Below are positions 1 to 6,239 of a stretch of DNA of 10,672 nt, one piece after another; position 1 is the first letter of the stretch, and each line of letters starts with the position of its first letter. The DNA is from CAZXNF01 sp050741255 (GTDB lineage: Bacteria; Pseudomonadota; Gammaproteobacteria; Burkholderiales; SG8-41), in the NCBI GenBank assembly GCA_050741255.1, contig JBOIEQ010000144.1, forward strand, positions 1-10,672, in the 5' to 3' direction. Position numbers and translations under genes: made by a program. The notes under the pieces are model-generated. The model saw only the letters and a program-made list of their open reading frames with translations, searched no databases and was not told the DNA's origin.

Positions 1-33
1 CCGCGCCGCGCTTTCAGTCCAATACTGTGGCCG

Positions 34-2070
34 CTATTTCAGGATCCTGAACAGGTTGTTGTAGTCGTCGGTCCAGATGGACAGGCCGGGGATGGGATCG
101 ATCGCCACGGCCTTCTTCGCGATTTCCTCGCGCGCGGCGTAGTCCTTGTCGCGCGTGACCAGCACCCAGTCGGTCTTGGAGAAATCGGTTTCCTCCGCCT
201 CGTCGATGACCAGCACCGTGGCGAGGCCCGCGGCGTCGGCGATCTGTTTCACGACCGGGGCGAGCTTCAGGAAACGGTTGGTCACGTGGAAGGCGATCAC
301 GCCGCCGGGTTTCAGGTGACGCTCGTACACCGCCATCGCCTCGCGCGTGATGAGGTGGACCGGGATCGAATCGCTGGAGAAGGCGTCCACCGCGATCACG
401 TCGCACTCCTGCGGTTTTTCGCGCTCCATGTTGAGCCGCGCGTCGCCCAGCGCCAGTTCGATCGTGGCCTTGCTGTCCTTGAGGAAGCTGAACTCGCTTT
501 TCGCGGCCGCGATCACGTGCGCGTTGATCTCGTAGAAACGGTAGGTGTCGCCGGGCCGGCCGTAGGCGGCCAGCGTGCCGGCGCCGAGTCCGATGACGCA
601 GATCTTGCGCGGCGCCGCGGGCGCGAGCTTGATCGCCAGGCCGACGCCGGAGTCGGGACCGTAGTAGGTCGTCGGTTCATGGCGCCGGGCGGGGTTGAGG
701 TACTGCTCGCCGTGCAGGATCACGCCGTGGACGAGCCGGCGCGTCGCGTCCGGGCTGGACTCCGGGCCGCCGTCCTTGGTGCGCAGCGTGCCGTAGAAGT
801 CGCGCACCATGATGCGCGCGTCCTGCCGGCGCTGCACCATCTGCTCGTTCCAGAAATAGCCGCAGACGCCGGCCACGGCGATGGCGCTGATCCACACCAG
901 GAAGGGGAAGCGGCGCAGCACGTAGGACGCGAATGCCGCCGTCAGCGTGAAGCCGAGGCCCAGTTCCCAGTAGTCGTTGAAGATGCGGGGGGCGATGAAG
1001 CCAACGAACAGCCCGCCGAGCGCGCCGCCGAGCGACACCATCAGGTAGAACGTGGTGAGGTATTTGGGCGCCGGGCGCCGCAGGGCGAGCTCGCCGTGCA
1101 GGAACATGCAGCAGGTGAACAGCGCCGTCAGGTAGAGCGGGATCGCCACCTTGATCTCCAGCGTCACCTGCGAGGTCTGCAGACCCCACGCCGAAAAGAC
1201 GAGGATCACCGCCAGCGGGCCGAGGAAGAGTTTGGGCTTGTACCAGCCGTCGCTCTCGAAGCACAGGATAAAGGTGAGCAGGTACAGCGCCAGCGGCACC
1301 AGCCACAGGAAGGGGATGGAGGCGATGTTCTGCATGATGTGGTTGGTGATGGCGAGCAGCAGCCACGTGGCGTAACCGGCCAGCCCCAGCCATTCGATGT
1401 AATTGGCCCACGTCGGCGCCGGGCCGTCCGGGGCCGCGGCGCTGGTGCCGGCGGTGGTGGCAGCCACTGCAGCGGTGGCGGTTTGCGCGCCCAGCCGCAG
1501 GCTCAAGAGGCCGGTGGCCGCGCACAACAAGGCGAACAGCAAGAATCCGCCCGACCAGCCCCACGCCTGCGTTTGCGTCGGGATCCAGGGCTCGAACAGG
1601 AAGGGGTAGCCGAGCAGCGCCAGCATCGAGGCGAAGTTCGACAGCGCGAACAGGCGGTACACCGAGCCCTTGGGGAAGCTGCGCGCGAACCACGCCTGCA
1701 CCAGCGGACCGGTGGTGGCGAGCAGCAGGTAGGGCAGGCCGATGGTGACGAGCAGCAGGCCGAGGATGCGGAGGCTGGGTTCCTCGTCGCCGGCGGGTTT
1801 CCACATCGCTTCCGGGATGATCGGCAGCATCACGCAGGCCAGCACGAGCAGCGCGACATGCAGGATGATCTGCAGGCGCGGCTTGAGCTTGCGGGTGGTG
1901 AAGTCGGCGTACGCGTATCCCGCCAGCAGCACGACCTGAAAGAACACCAGGCAGGTCGTCCACACCGCCGCCGAGCCGCCGAACCACGGCAGGATCTGTT
2001 TGGCGATGATGGGCTGAACGAGGAACAGCAGAAACGCGCTCGTGAAGATCGTCAGAGCGTAGAGAATCAT
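34..2070 (-). CDS. Fused MFS-like membrane protein / spermidine synthase-like protein
   Basis: 678 residues. The first ~400 residues are a multi-pass membrane domain, starting with a hydrophobic segment and a VQPIIAKQILPWFGG stretch typical of the fused MFS/spermidine synthase family. An Ala/Thr/Gly-rich linker (about 195-218) splits the helices into two blocks. The C-terminal ~200 residues are a polyamine-synthase Rossmann fold: HGEQYL at 453-458, glycine loop GLGAGTL at 494-500, GDAR at 542-545, DAFSSDSIP at 562-570 with the aspartate expected in the active site, and TDDYNN near the end. After the glycine loop it reads EIN (514-516), where classical spermidine synthases have EID. The protein therefore probably binds an S-adenosylmethionine-like nucleotide at the inner membrane, but its substrate is unknown and true spermidine synthesis is not shown. 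The ATG at 2070 has no clear Shine-Dalgarno sequence. The gene lies 93 nt downstream of the cupin pair on the same strand and may be co-transcribed or use the TATAAT at 2102-2107. Confidence 0.93.
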   Translation of the reverse strand: MILYALTIFTSAFLLFLVQPIIAKQILPWFGGSAAVWTTCLVFFQVVLLAGYAYADFTTRKLKPRLQIILHVALLVLACVMLPIIPEAMWKPAGDEEPSLRILGLLLVTIGLPYLLLATTGPLVQAWFARSFPKGSVYRLFALSNFASMLALLGYPFLFEPWIPTQTQAWGWSGGFLLFALLCAATGLLSLRLGAQTATAAVAATTAGTSAAAPDGPAPTWANYIEWLGLAGYATWLLLAITNHIMQNIASIPFLWLVPLALYLLTFILCFESDGWYKPKLFLGPLAVILVFSAWGLQTSQVTLEIKVAIPLYLTALFTCCMFLHGELALRRPAPKYLTTFYLMVSLGGALGGLFVGFIAPRIFNDYWELGLGFTLTAAFASYVLRRFPFLVWISAIAVAGVCGYFWNEQMVQRRQDARIMVRDFYGTLRTKDGGPESSPDATRRLVHGVILHGEQYLNPARRHEPTTYYGPDSGVGLAIKLAPAAPRKICVIGLGAGTLAAYGRPGDTYRFYEINAHVIAAAKSEFSFLKDSKATIELALGDARLNMEREKPQECDVIAVDAFSSDSIPVHLITREAMAVYERHLKPGGVIAFHVTNRFLKLAPVVKQIADAAGLATVLVIDEAEETDFSKTDWVLVTRDKDYAAREEIAKKAVAIDPIPGLSIWTDDYNNLFRILK

Positions 2071-2101
2071 CGGAGAGGCAAGCCCATGAGGAAAGCGCGG
2101 G

Positions 2102-2107
2102 ATTATA
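2102..2107 (-). promoter_or_regulatory. Possible -10 box (TATAAT) for the spermidine-synthase-like gene
   Basis: On the minus strand the bases read a perfect TATAAT, about 31 nt upstream of the ATG at 2070, in an otherwise GC-rich 93-nt gap. No convincing TTGACA-like -35 box is found 16-18 bp upstream (the bases there are GC-rich), so the call rests on the -10 match alone. It would give a very short leader. Confidence 0.35.
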
Positions 2108-2163
2108 CAGGCGGCTTACCGCTTCGCCGGGACCGGCTCCCGCAGCCCGCGCAGGAGGGCGTG

Positions 2164-2373
2164 CTACGTGATAACGCGTATTGTTTGGCCGGGTCGCGCC
2201 AGTTCGTGGAACAGGTCGTCGAGGAATTCCGCGAGGTCTTCCACCGCGACTTCCGGCGGAAGGGTGAGGTCCGGTTGCGCGACGCGCTTGCCTGGTGCCA
2301 GCTCGTAGGCGACCCACTGCTCGCCTTCACGCACGACCTCCAGCGTAAAGCGGCCGTAGACGTCGAACTTCAT
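2164..2373 (-). CDS. Small conserved-looking hypothetical protein (69 aa)
   Basis: 69 residues, starting MKFDVYGRFTLEVV and ending PGQTIRVIT. The ATG (2371-2373) overlaps the TGA of the upstream cupin gene (2370-2372) as ATGA, a strong sign of translational coupling and of a real gene. The sequence is soluble, with alternating beta-like segments, then an acidic, helix-like stretch (VEDLAEFLDDLFHEL, residues 44-58). It has no membrane segment, signal peptide or metal-binding motif. It resembles short uncharacterised bacterial proteins beginning MKFDVYGRF, but I cannot name a function. The same frame stays open upstream to 2712, which overlaps the cupin gene entirely, so that longer start is rejected. 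Confidence 0.75.
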   Translation of the reverse strand: MKFDVYGRFTLEVVREGEQWVAYELAPGKRVAQPDLTLPPEVAVEDLAEFLDDLFHELARPGQTIRVIT

Positions 2374-2690
2374 TTCCCGGCCGGCGCCGCCGGCGGTTCT
2401 TTCAGTTCGATCTCCACGAACACGTACTCGAAGGCGTTGGCGTTGACGACGTTGTGCTCGACGCCTTCGTTGCGGGTGTACGACTGGCCGGCCTTGAGTT
2501 CCGCCCGCAGCTCGCCCGCCGCGGTTTCCAGCAGCAGCGTGCCGTCCCGCAGGGGTACCACGACGTAATCGTGCGCGTGGCGGTGCCAGCCGGTTTCCGC
2601 GCCCGGCGCGAAGCGCCACTCCGTGACTTTTACACGCGGGTTGTCGATCTGTACGGTGGGAAACGCTGGCGGGCGCGAGGATGTGTTCAA
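2370..2690 (-). CDS. Cupin domain protein (BauB-like size)
   Basis: 106 residues forming a single compact cupin barrel. Cupin motif 1 is seen as PGAETGWHRHAHDYVVVPLRDG (about 29-50, given here by its key residues H36, H38, D41), and motif 2 around NEGVEHNVVNAN, with H79. The histidines are positioned to hold a divalent metal. The length and the opening TVQIDNPRVKVTEWRFAPGA resemble small cupins often labelled beta-alanine degradation protein BauB; no pathway partner is nearby, so only the fold is claimed. The first usable start is TTG at 2688-2690, supported by a good Shine-Dalgarno sequence 6 nt upstream; there is no in-frame ATG before the conserved fold. The stop overlaps the next gene's ATG by 4 nt. 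Confidence 0.85.
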   Translation of the reverse strand: MNTSSRPPAFPTVQIDNPRVKVTEWRFAPGAETGWHRHAHDYVVVPLRDGTLLLETAAGELRAELKAGQSYTRNEGVEHNVVNANAFEYVFVEIELKEPPAAPAGK

Positions 2691-2696
2691 ATGCGG

Positions 2697-2701
2697 TCCT
2701 T
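2697..2701 (-). promoter_or_regulatory. Shine-Dalgarno that decides a TTG start for the cupin gene
   Basis: The minus strand reads AGGGAAGGACC, with AAGGA at these positions and a 6-nt gap to the TTG at 2690. This is among the best ribosome binding sites in the window and supports TTG as the true start. Confidence 0.6.
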
Positions 2702-2762
2702 CCCTGAATCAAAAACAGTCATGCTGGAGGCGCAATCCGCCGGCTTGGTCATGGTCACTGAC

Positions 2763-2779
2763 GCACGGTGTTTCCGTGC
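2763..2779. repeat. Hairpin/inverted repeat between cupin and CPBP genes
   Basis: GCACGG (2763-2768) and CCGTGC (2774-2779) form a 6-bp stem with a 5-nt loop in the 110-bp divergent spacer. It lies 21 nt before the ATG chosen for the protease and could be an operator or a leader hairpin. No T-tract follows, so it is not called a terminator. Confidence 0.3.
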
Positions 2780-2800
2780 CCCGCAGGTTCGCCGTTCGAG

Positions 2801-3496
2801 ATGAGTCCAACGTCATTGCTGCTGCACCGGGTGCGCCGCACCGCCTGTCCGGCCATTGCGCGCACCGTCCCGTTCGCACTTTACATCGCGGTGCTGATGG
2901 GCGCTTCGTTCCTCGAGCCGCGGCTGCCGGACCCGCGCTGGCTGTATCTGCTGCAGGTGGCGGCGCCCTTGCTCGCACTCGCTTTTTTCGCGCCCGGTTA
3001 CACGGAACTGCGGTCCCCGGGCAGGGCCGGTGCGCGCGTATGGGCGCTGGCGGTGGCCGTCGGCTTCGCGGTGTTCATGGCCTGGATCCATCTCGACGTG
3101 CGCTGGTTGTCCTTCGGCCAGGCGGGCGGCTTCGATCCGACGCTGCCCGGCGGCGGCTTCGACTGGCCATGGGTGGTGCTGCGTCTCGCGGGCGCGGTGC
3201 TGGTGGTGCCGGTGATGGAAGAGCTGTTCTGGCGCTCCTTCGTCATGCGCGTCATCGACCGGGCCGATTTCCTGCGCATGCCGCCCGTGTCCGTCAGCCT
3301 GAAGGCGTTGATCGTAAGTTCGCTGCTCTTCGGCGTCGAGCACTCGATGTGGTTCGCCGGCATCCTGGCGGGCCTCGCCTACGGCTGGCTCTATCTGCGC
3401 AGCGGCAATCTGTGGGTGCCGGTTGCGGCGCACGCCCTGACCAACCTGCTGCTCGGCCTCTGGGTGCTCTCCACAGGCCATTGGCAGTTCTGGTAA
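2801..3496 (+). CDS. CPBP (CAAX/Abi-type) intramembrane glutamic protease, exosortase-associated type
   Basis: 231 residues with several hydrophobic segments (about 22-37, 48-65, 80-96, 125-140, 168-180, 186-200, 205-224). The CPBP/Abi catalytic motifs are intact: E140-E141 with R145 (EELFWR), H181 (FGVEHSMW) and H211 (AAHALTN). In this family the glutamate activates water and the histidines complete the site in the membrane. The architecture fits the subgroup called CAAX prenyl protease-related protein that occurs with exosortase/PEP-CTERM loci, which agrees with the EPS genes downstream; the substrate is unknown. An in-frame GTG at 2768 would add 11 residues (FPCPAGSPFE), but the ATG is preferred; neither start has a good Shine-Dalgarno sequence. 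The gene converges on the VanZ gene, with 7 nt between the stops. Confidence 0.9.
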   Translation: MSPTSLLLHRVRRTACPAIARTVPFALYIAVLMGASFLEPRLPDPRWLYLLQVAAPLLALAFFAPGYTELRSPGRAGARVWALAVAVGFAVFMAWIHLDVRWLSFGQAGGFDPTLPGGGFDWPWVVLRLAGAVLVVPVMEELFWRSFVMRVIDRADFLRMPPVSVSLKALIVSSLLFGVEHSMWFAGILAGLAYGWLYLRSGNLWVPVAAHALTNLLLGLWVLSTGHWQFW

Positions 3497-3503
3497 TGCG
3501 CGG

Positions 3504-3854
3504 CTAGCCCGGCGGCCGGCCACGCATCAGATACCAGCGGGTGATCCACGCGCCTGCAGCCGCCGCCACGAAATCCGCCGCCAGATCGCCCCAGTCCGCG
3601 TGGCGCCCCGGGAGCAGGCTCTGGTAGGCCTCGTCGGCGATCCCGATCAGACACACAGCGAGCAGTGAGGCCACCCAGCGCTTCGGACCCAGGGCTACCG
3701 TGAGGAGCACGGCCAGGGCACCGTAGAACACGAGGTGAGCGAGCTTGTCCCACGGCGGGAGGATGAGGCCGCCGGTGCTGGGCGCGGAAACGAACAATGT
3801 CGCGATGAGCGCAGCGGCGAGCAGGCAGCAGGCGAGGCGGATACGGGGATTCAT
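3504..3854 (-). CDS. VanZ-like membrane protein
   Basis: 116 residues. A hydrophobic N-terminal helix (about 7-25) is followed by PWDKLAHLVFYGAL (34-47), the family's D-K-x-x-H signature, then a helix, DEAYQSLLPGRHADWGDLAADF (from 74; key residues D74, E75, Q78, R84, D87, D90, D94) and a last helix. These are the conserved VanZ-family residues. VanZ of enterococci gives low-level teicoplanin resistance, but the broad family is of unknown role and is frequent in polysaccharide and exosortase loci; resistance should not be inferred. The open frame extends upstream to 3992, but ATG 3854 is chosen because the extension is basic, proline-rich and unlike the family. No clear Shine-Dalgarno sequence is seen. 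It is divergent from manC across a 203-bp spacer. Confidence 0.85.
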   Translation of the reverse strand: MNPRIRLACCLLAAALIATLFVSAPSTGGLILPPWDKLAHLVFYGALAVLLTVALGPKRWVASLLAVCLIGIADEAYQSLLPGRHADWGDLAADFVAAAAGAWITRWYLMRGRPPG

Positions 3855-3878
3855 CAGAGGGCCGCGGTGCCGGATGTT

Positions 3879-3904
3879 AACCGGGTTTGCCGCGCAAACC
3901 GGTT
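3879..3904. repeat. Strong inverted repeat upstream of vanZ-like gene and manC
   Basis: AACCGG-g-TTTGC (3879-3890) pairs with GCAAA-CCGGTT (3894-3904): 11 bp with a single bulged G and a 3-nt loop. It lies 25 nt upstream of the VanZ ATG, in the divergent spacer, so it may be a shared operator or a leader hairpin. No T-run follows on either strand. Confidence 0.45.
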
Positions 3905-3984
3905 GGCGGCTGCGGGTGGGTACCTTAGGGCTATTGCGAGGGGCCGGTGCCGGGCGTAAACCATGGGTGAGTTGATGGCGGTAC

Positions 3985-4001
3985 GGGCGCAAGATGCGCC
4001 C
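3985..4001. repeat. Hairpin in the manC upstream region
   Basis: GGGCGCA (3985-3991) and TGCGCCC (3995-4001) form a perfect 7-bp stem with a 3-nt loop; TGATG (3973-3977) and CATCA (4001-4005) could extend it across an internal loop. It is 56 nt before the manC ATG. If it lies in the transcript it would be very stable. It has no T-tract. Confidence 0.45.
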
Positions 4002-4048
4002 ATCACCGGCGCCGGATTCCGCGGCGCGCGGCGGCCGCCTTTCCCGAT

Positions 4049-4052
4049 GGAG
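4049..4052 (+). promoter_or_regulatory. Shine-Dalgarno of manC
   Basis: GGAG with a 5-nt gap to the ATG at 4058. It supports this start, which also places the nucleotide-binding loop at residues 9-14, as is usual in the family. Confidence 0.5.
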
Positions 4053-4057
4053 TCGAC

Positions 4058-5545
4058 ATGAAAGTACAACCCGTTCTGCTGTGCGGCGGTGCCGGCACCC
4101 GCCTGTGGCCCCTGTCGCGCGAACAGCACCCGAAACAGTTGCTGAGCATCGCCGGCGAGCACACGCTCCTGCAGTCGACGGCGCTGCGCCTCGACGCGAC
4201 GGCGGTGCCCGAGGGCTGGCAACTCGAGCGGCCGCTGGTCGTGGTCAACGAGGATTACCGCTTCACCACCGCCGAGCAACTCCGGCAGGCGGGCGTGACG
4301 GCCGCCGCCATCATCCTCGAACCCGCTGGCCGCAATACGGCGCCGGCGCTGACGATTGCCGCCCTGCAGGCCGTTGAGGGCGGCGCCGATCCGGTGCTGG
4401 TGGTGATGCCTTCCGACCACGTGATGACCGAGCCCGCGCGTTTTCGCGAAACAGTGGCGAAGGCGGTGGCGCTCGCCGCGGCCGGCAAGCTCATTACCTT
4501 CGGCATCACGCCGACGGCGGCCGAAACCGGCTACGGCTACATCCAGGCCGGCGAGCGCCTGCCGGGTTTCCGCGCGCATGCGATCGCGCGCTTCGTGGAG
4601 AAACCGGACCAGGCCACGGCGCAGCAGTACCTGGCCTCCGGCGAGTACCTCTGGAACAGCGGCATCTTCGTCATGCGGGCCTCCGTGTGGCTCGCGCAGA
4701 TGGAACAGCACCGGCCCGACATCCTGCAGGCGTGCCGCGAAGCCGCCGCCGCGGGCGTTCAGGATCGCGATTTCCTGCGCGTGGGCGCCGCGGCGTTTGC
4801 CGCCTGCGCCGCCGATTCGATCGACTACGCGGTCATGGAAAAGCTCGGCGCCGGCCTCGGTGTCGTGCTGCCGTTGGCGGCCGGCTGGTCCGACGTCGGC
4901 GCCTGGGGCGCCCTGTGGGAGATCGGCGCCAAGGACGGCGACGGCAACGTGCTCTCCGGCGACGTCATCGCGGTCGGCTCCCGCAACACGTTCGTGCGCG
5001 CGGAAGGCCGGCTGGTGGCCTGCGTGGGCCTCAACAACGTGGTCGTGGTGGAAACCTCCGACGCCGTGCTGGTCGGCCACCGCGACGAGCTGCACCGCAT
5101 GAAGGAAGTCGTGGCGCAGTTGAAGGCGGCCGAGCGCCCCGAGTGCATCGTGCATCGCAAGGTCTACCGGCCGTGGGGCTCCTACGACGGCGTCGACGCC
5201 GGTCACCGCTTCCAGGTCAAGCGCATCGTGGTCAATCCGGGCGCGAGCCTGTCGCTGCAGATGCACCATCATCGCGCCGAACACTGGATCGTGGTCACCG
5301 GTACGGCGCGCGTGACGCGCGGCGAGGAAGTTTTCCTGCTGTCCGAGAACGAATCGACCTACATCCCGATCGGCACCCGGCACCGCCTGGAAAACCCCGG
5401 CAAGGTGCCGCTGGAACTCATCGAGGTGCAGTCGGGTTCATATCTCGGCGAGGACGACATCGTCCGCTTCGAGGACACCTACGGGCGCGAGCAGCGTCCA
5501 GAGAATGTCATTCCCCTGACGGCGCCGACGGCCGCCCGCAAGTAG
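4058..5545 (+). CDS. manC: Mannose-1-phosphate guanylyltransferase / mannose-6-phosphate isomerase
   Basis: 495 residues, the usual length of the bifunctional type II enzyme (ManC/AlgA/XanB). It makes GDP-mannose from mannose-1-phosphate and GTP in the cytoplasm and can interconvert fructose-6-phosphate and mannose-6-phosphate. The N-terminal nucleotidyltransferase shows the signature GGAGTRLWPLSREQHPKQL (10-28), EPAGRNTAPA (88-97), FVEKPD (179-184) and WNSGIF (199-204). The C-terminal cupin isomerase domain shows YRPWGSYD (370-377), the metal-binding cluster QMHHHRAEHW (401-410) and PIGTRHRLENP (437-447). Both active sites look complete. It stands alone on the plus strand and converges with the lytic transglycosylase gene, 10 nt between stops. 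In this context it supplies GDP-mannose (or GDP-fucose/rhamnose precursors) for the EPS. Confidence 0.97.
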   Translation: MKVQPVLLCGGAGTRLWPLSREQHPKQLLSIAGEHTLLQSTALRLDATAVPEGWQLERPLVVVNEDYRFTTAEQLRQAGVTAAAIILEPAGRNTAPALTIAALQAVEGGADPVLVVMPSDHVMTEPARFRETVAKAVALAAAGKLITFGITPTAAETGYGYIQAGERLPGFRAHAIARFVEKPDQATAQQYLASGEYLWNSGIFVMRASVWLAQMEQHRPDILQACREAAAAGVQDRDFLRVGAAAFAACAADSIDYAVMEKLGAGLGVVLPLAAGWSDVGAWGALWEIGAKDGDGNVLSGDVIAVGSRNTFVRAEGRLVACVGLNNVVVVETSDAVLVGHRDELHRMKEVVAQLKAAERPECIVHRKVYRPWGSYDGVDAGHRFQVKRIVVNPGASLSLQMHHHRAEHWIVVTGTARVTRGEEVFLLSENESTYIPIGTRHRLENPGKVPLELIEVQSGSYLGEDDIVRFEDTYGREQRPENVIPLTAPTAARK

Positions 5546-5560
5546 GCACCGGCCGTTATT
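5528..5560. terminator. Possible weak terminator between convergent manC and lytic transglycosylase genes
   Basis: ACGGCCG (5528-5534) pairs with CGGCCGT (5550-5556), a 7-bp GC-rich stem with a 15-nt loop spanning the manC stop, followed by a short TTATT. The loop is long and the T-tract poor, so this is only a candidate. Confidence 0.25.
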
Positions 5561-6239
5561 GCGCGCCGGCAGCGGGGAGGATCAAGCGTGTGCCGGGGAG
5601 GTATTCGATGGCCGGTGTGGCGCCGTTGGCAGGCATTTCGTCGGCAGGCGCTCGCCATTCCTCGTATTTGGACAGCACGTCGCGCACGTATTGACGCGTT
5701 TCCGGGTACGGCGGAATCCGGTTGGCGTGGCGCTGCACGGCGCCTTCCCCGGCGTTGTACGCGGCCAGCACCAGGTCGAGCCGCGCGTTGAAGCGTTCCA
5801 TCAGCGTCCGCAGGTACAGCGTGCCCGCCTTCAGGTTGGCGCGCGGCGAGGTTCCCGCATCGGTGATGCCGTAACGGGCAGCGGTTGCCGGCATCACCTG
5901 CATCAGCCCCTGCGCGCCCTTCGGCGACAGCGCGTTGTCCCGGTGCCGTGACTCGACGTGGATCACCGCGTGCAGCAGCGCGGGATCCAGTGCGGTCTTG
6001 CGTGCCGCCGAGTCGATGGCCTCCGCATGCGGCTTGTCGCCGAGGTCGGCGGCGGGCGCCGGCACGGGCTTTTCCGCCATCGGCCGCCGCCAGGGCGCGG
6101 CGAGCCGGTACGGCGCGTCGGTCTGCACGCGGAAGTCCTGCGGTGCCGGCAGGGTCAGGCGGTAGGGGGTTTCCGCGGCCTGCAGGCCGCTGCACACGCC
6201 GCCGGCGAGCAGCGCCGCGAGGACGCGCTCAATACGCAT
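5556..6239 (-). CDS. Lytic transglycosylase with SLT domain, EPS-operon associated
   Basis: 227 residues. An N-terminal signal peptide (MRIERVLAALLAGGVCSGLQA, about 21 residues, cut near AxA-E) sends it to the periplasm. A proline/alanine-rich linker precedes an SLT domain (about 78-196): LLHAVIHVES with catalytic E96, GLMQVMPATA (111-120), YNAGEGAV (161-168) and PPYPETRQYV (176-185). Such enzymes cleave the MurNAc-GlcNAc bond to form anhydro-muropeptides. There is a good Shine-Dalgarno sequence (GAAGGA, 5-nt gap), and the ATG lies 11 nt inside the end of the wcaJ gene, so it is the third gene of an overlapping operon. In EPS and secretion loci such enzymes are thought to open peptidoglycan for envelope-spanning machines; that role is inferred here. 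Confidence 0.94.
   Translation of the reverse strand: MRIERVLAALLAGGVCSGLQAAETPYRLTLPAPQDFRVQTDAPYRLAAPWRRPMAEKPVPAPAADLGDKPHAEAIDSAARKTALDPALLHAVIHVESRHRDNALSPKGAQGLMQVMPATAARYGITDAGTSPRANLKAGTLYLRTLMERFNARLDLVLAAYNAGEGAVQRHANRIPPYPETRQYVRDVLSKYEEWRAPADEMPANGATPAIEYLPGTRLILPAAGAQ

Noticed and set aside
286..2568. 760-residue open frame on the plus strand
   Set aside because: It is antisense to the spermidine-synthase-like gene and cupin, Arg/Gln/Glu-rich with no motif; such shadows are common in GC-rich DNA.
3973..3990. Sigma-54 promoter for manC (GG-N10-GC near 3978)
   Set aside because: Only the GG and GC spacing fits; the CAC and TTGC parts are absent.
3854..5383. 509-residue minus-strand frame opposite manC
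   Set aside because: Low-complexity His/Arg/Gly composition opposite a gene with complete catalytic motifs.
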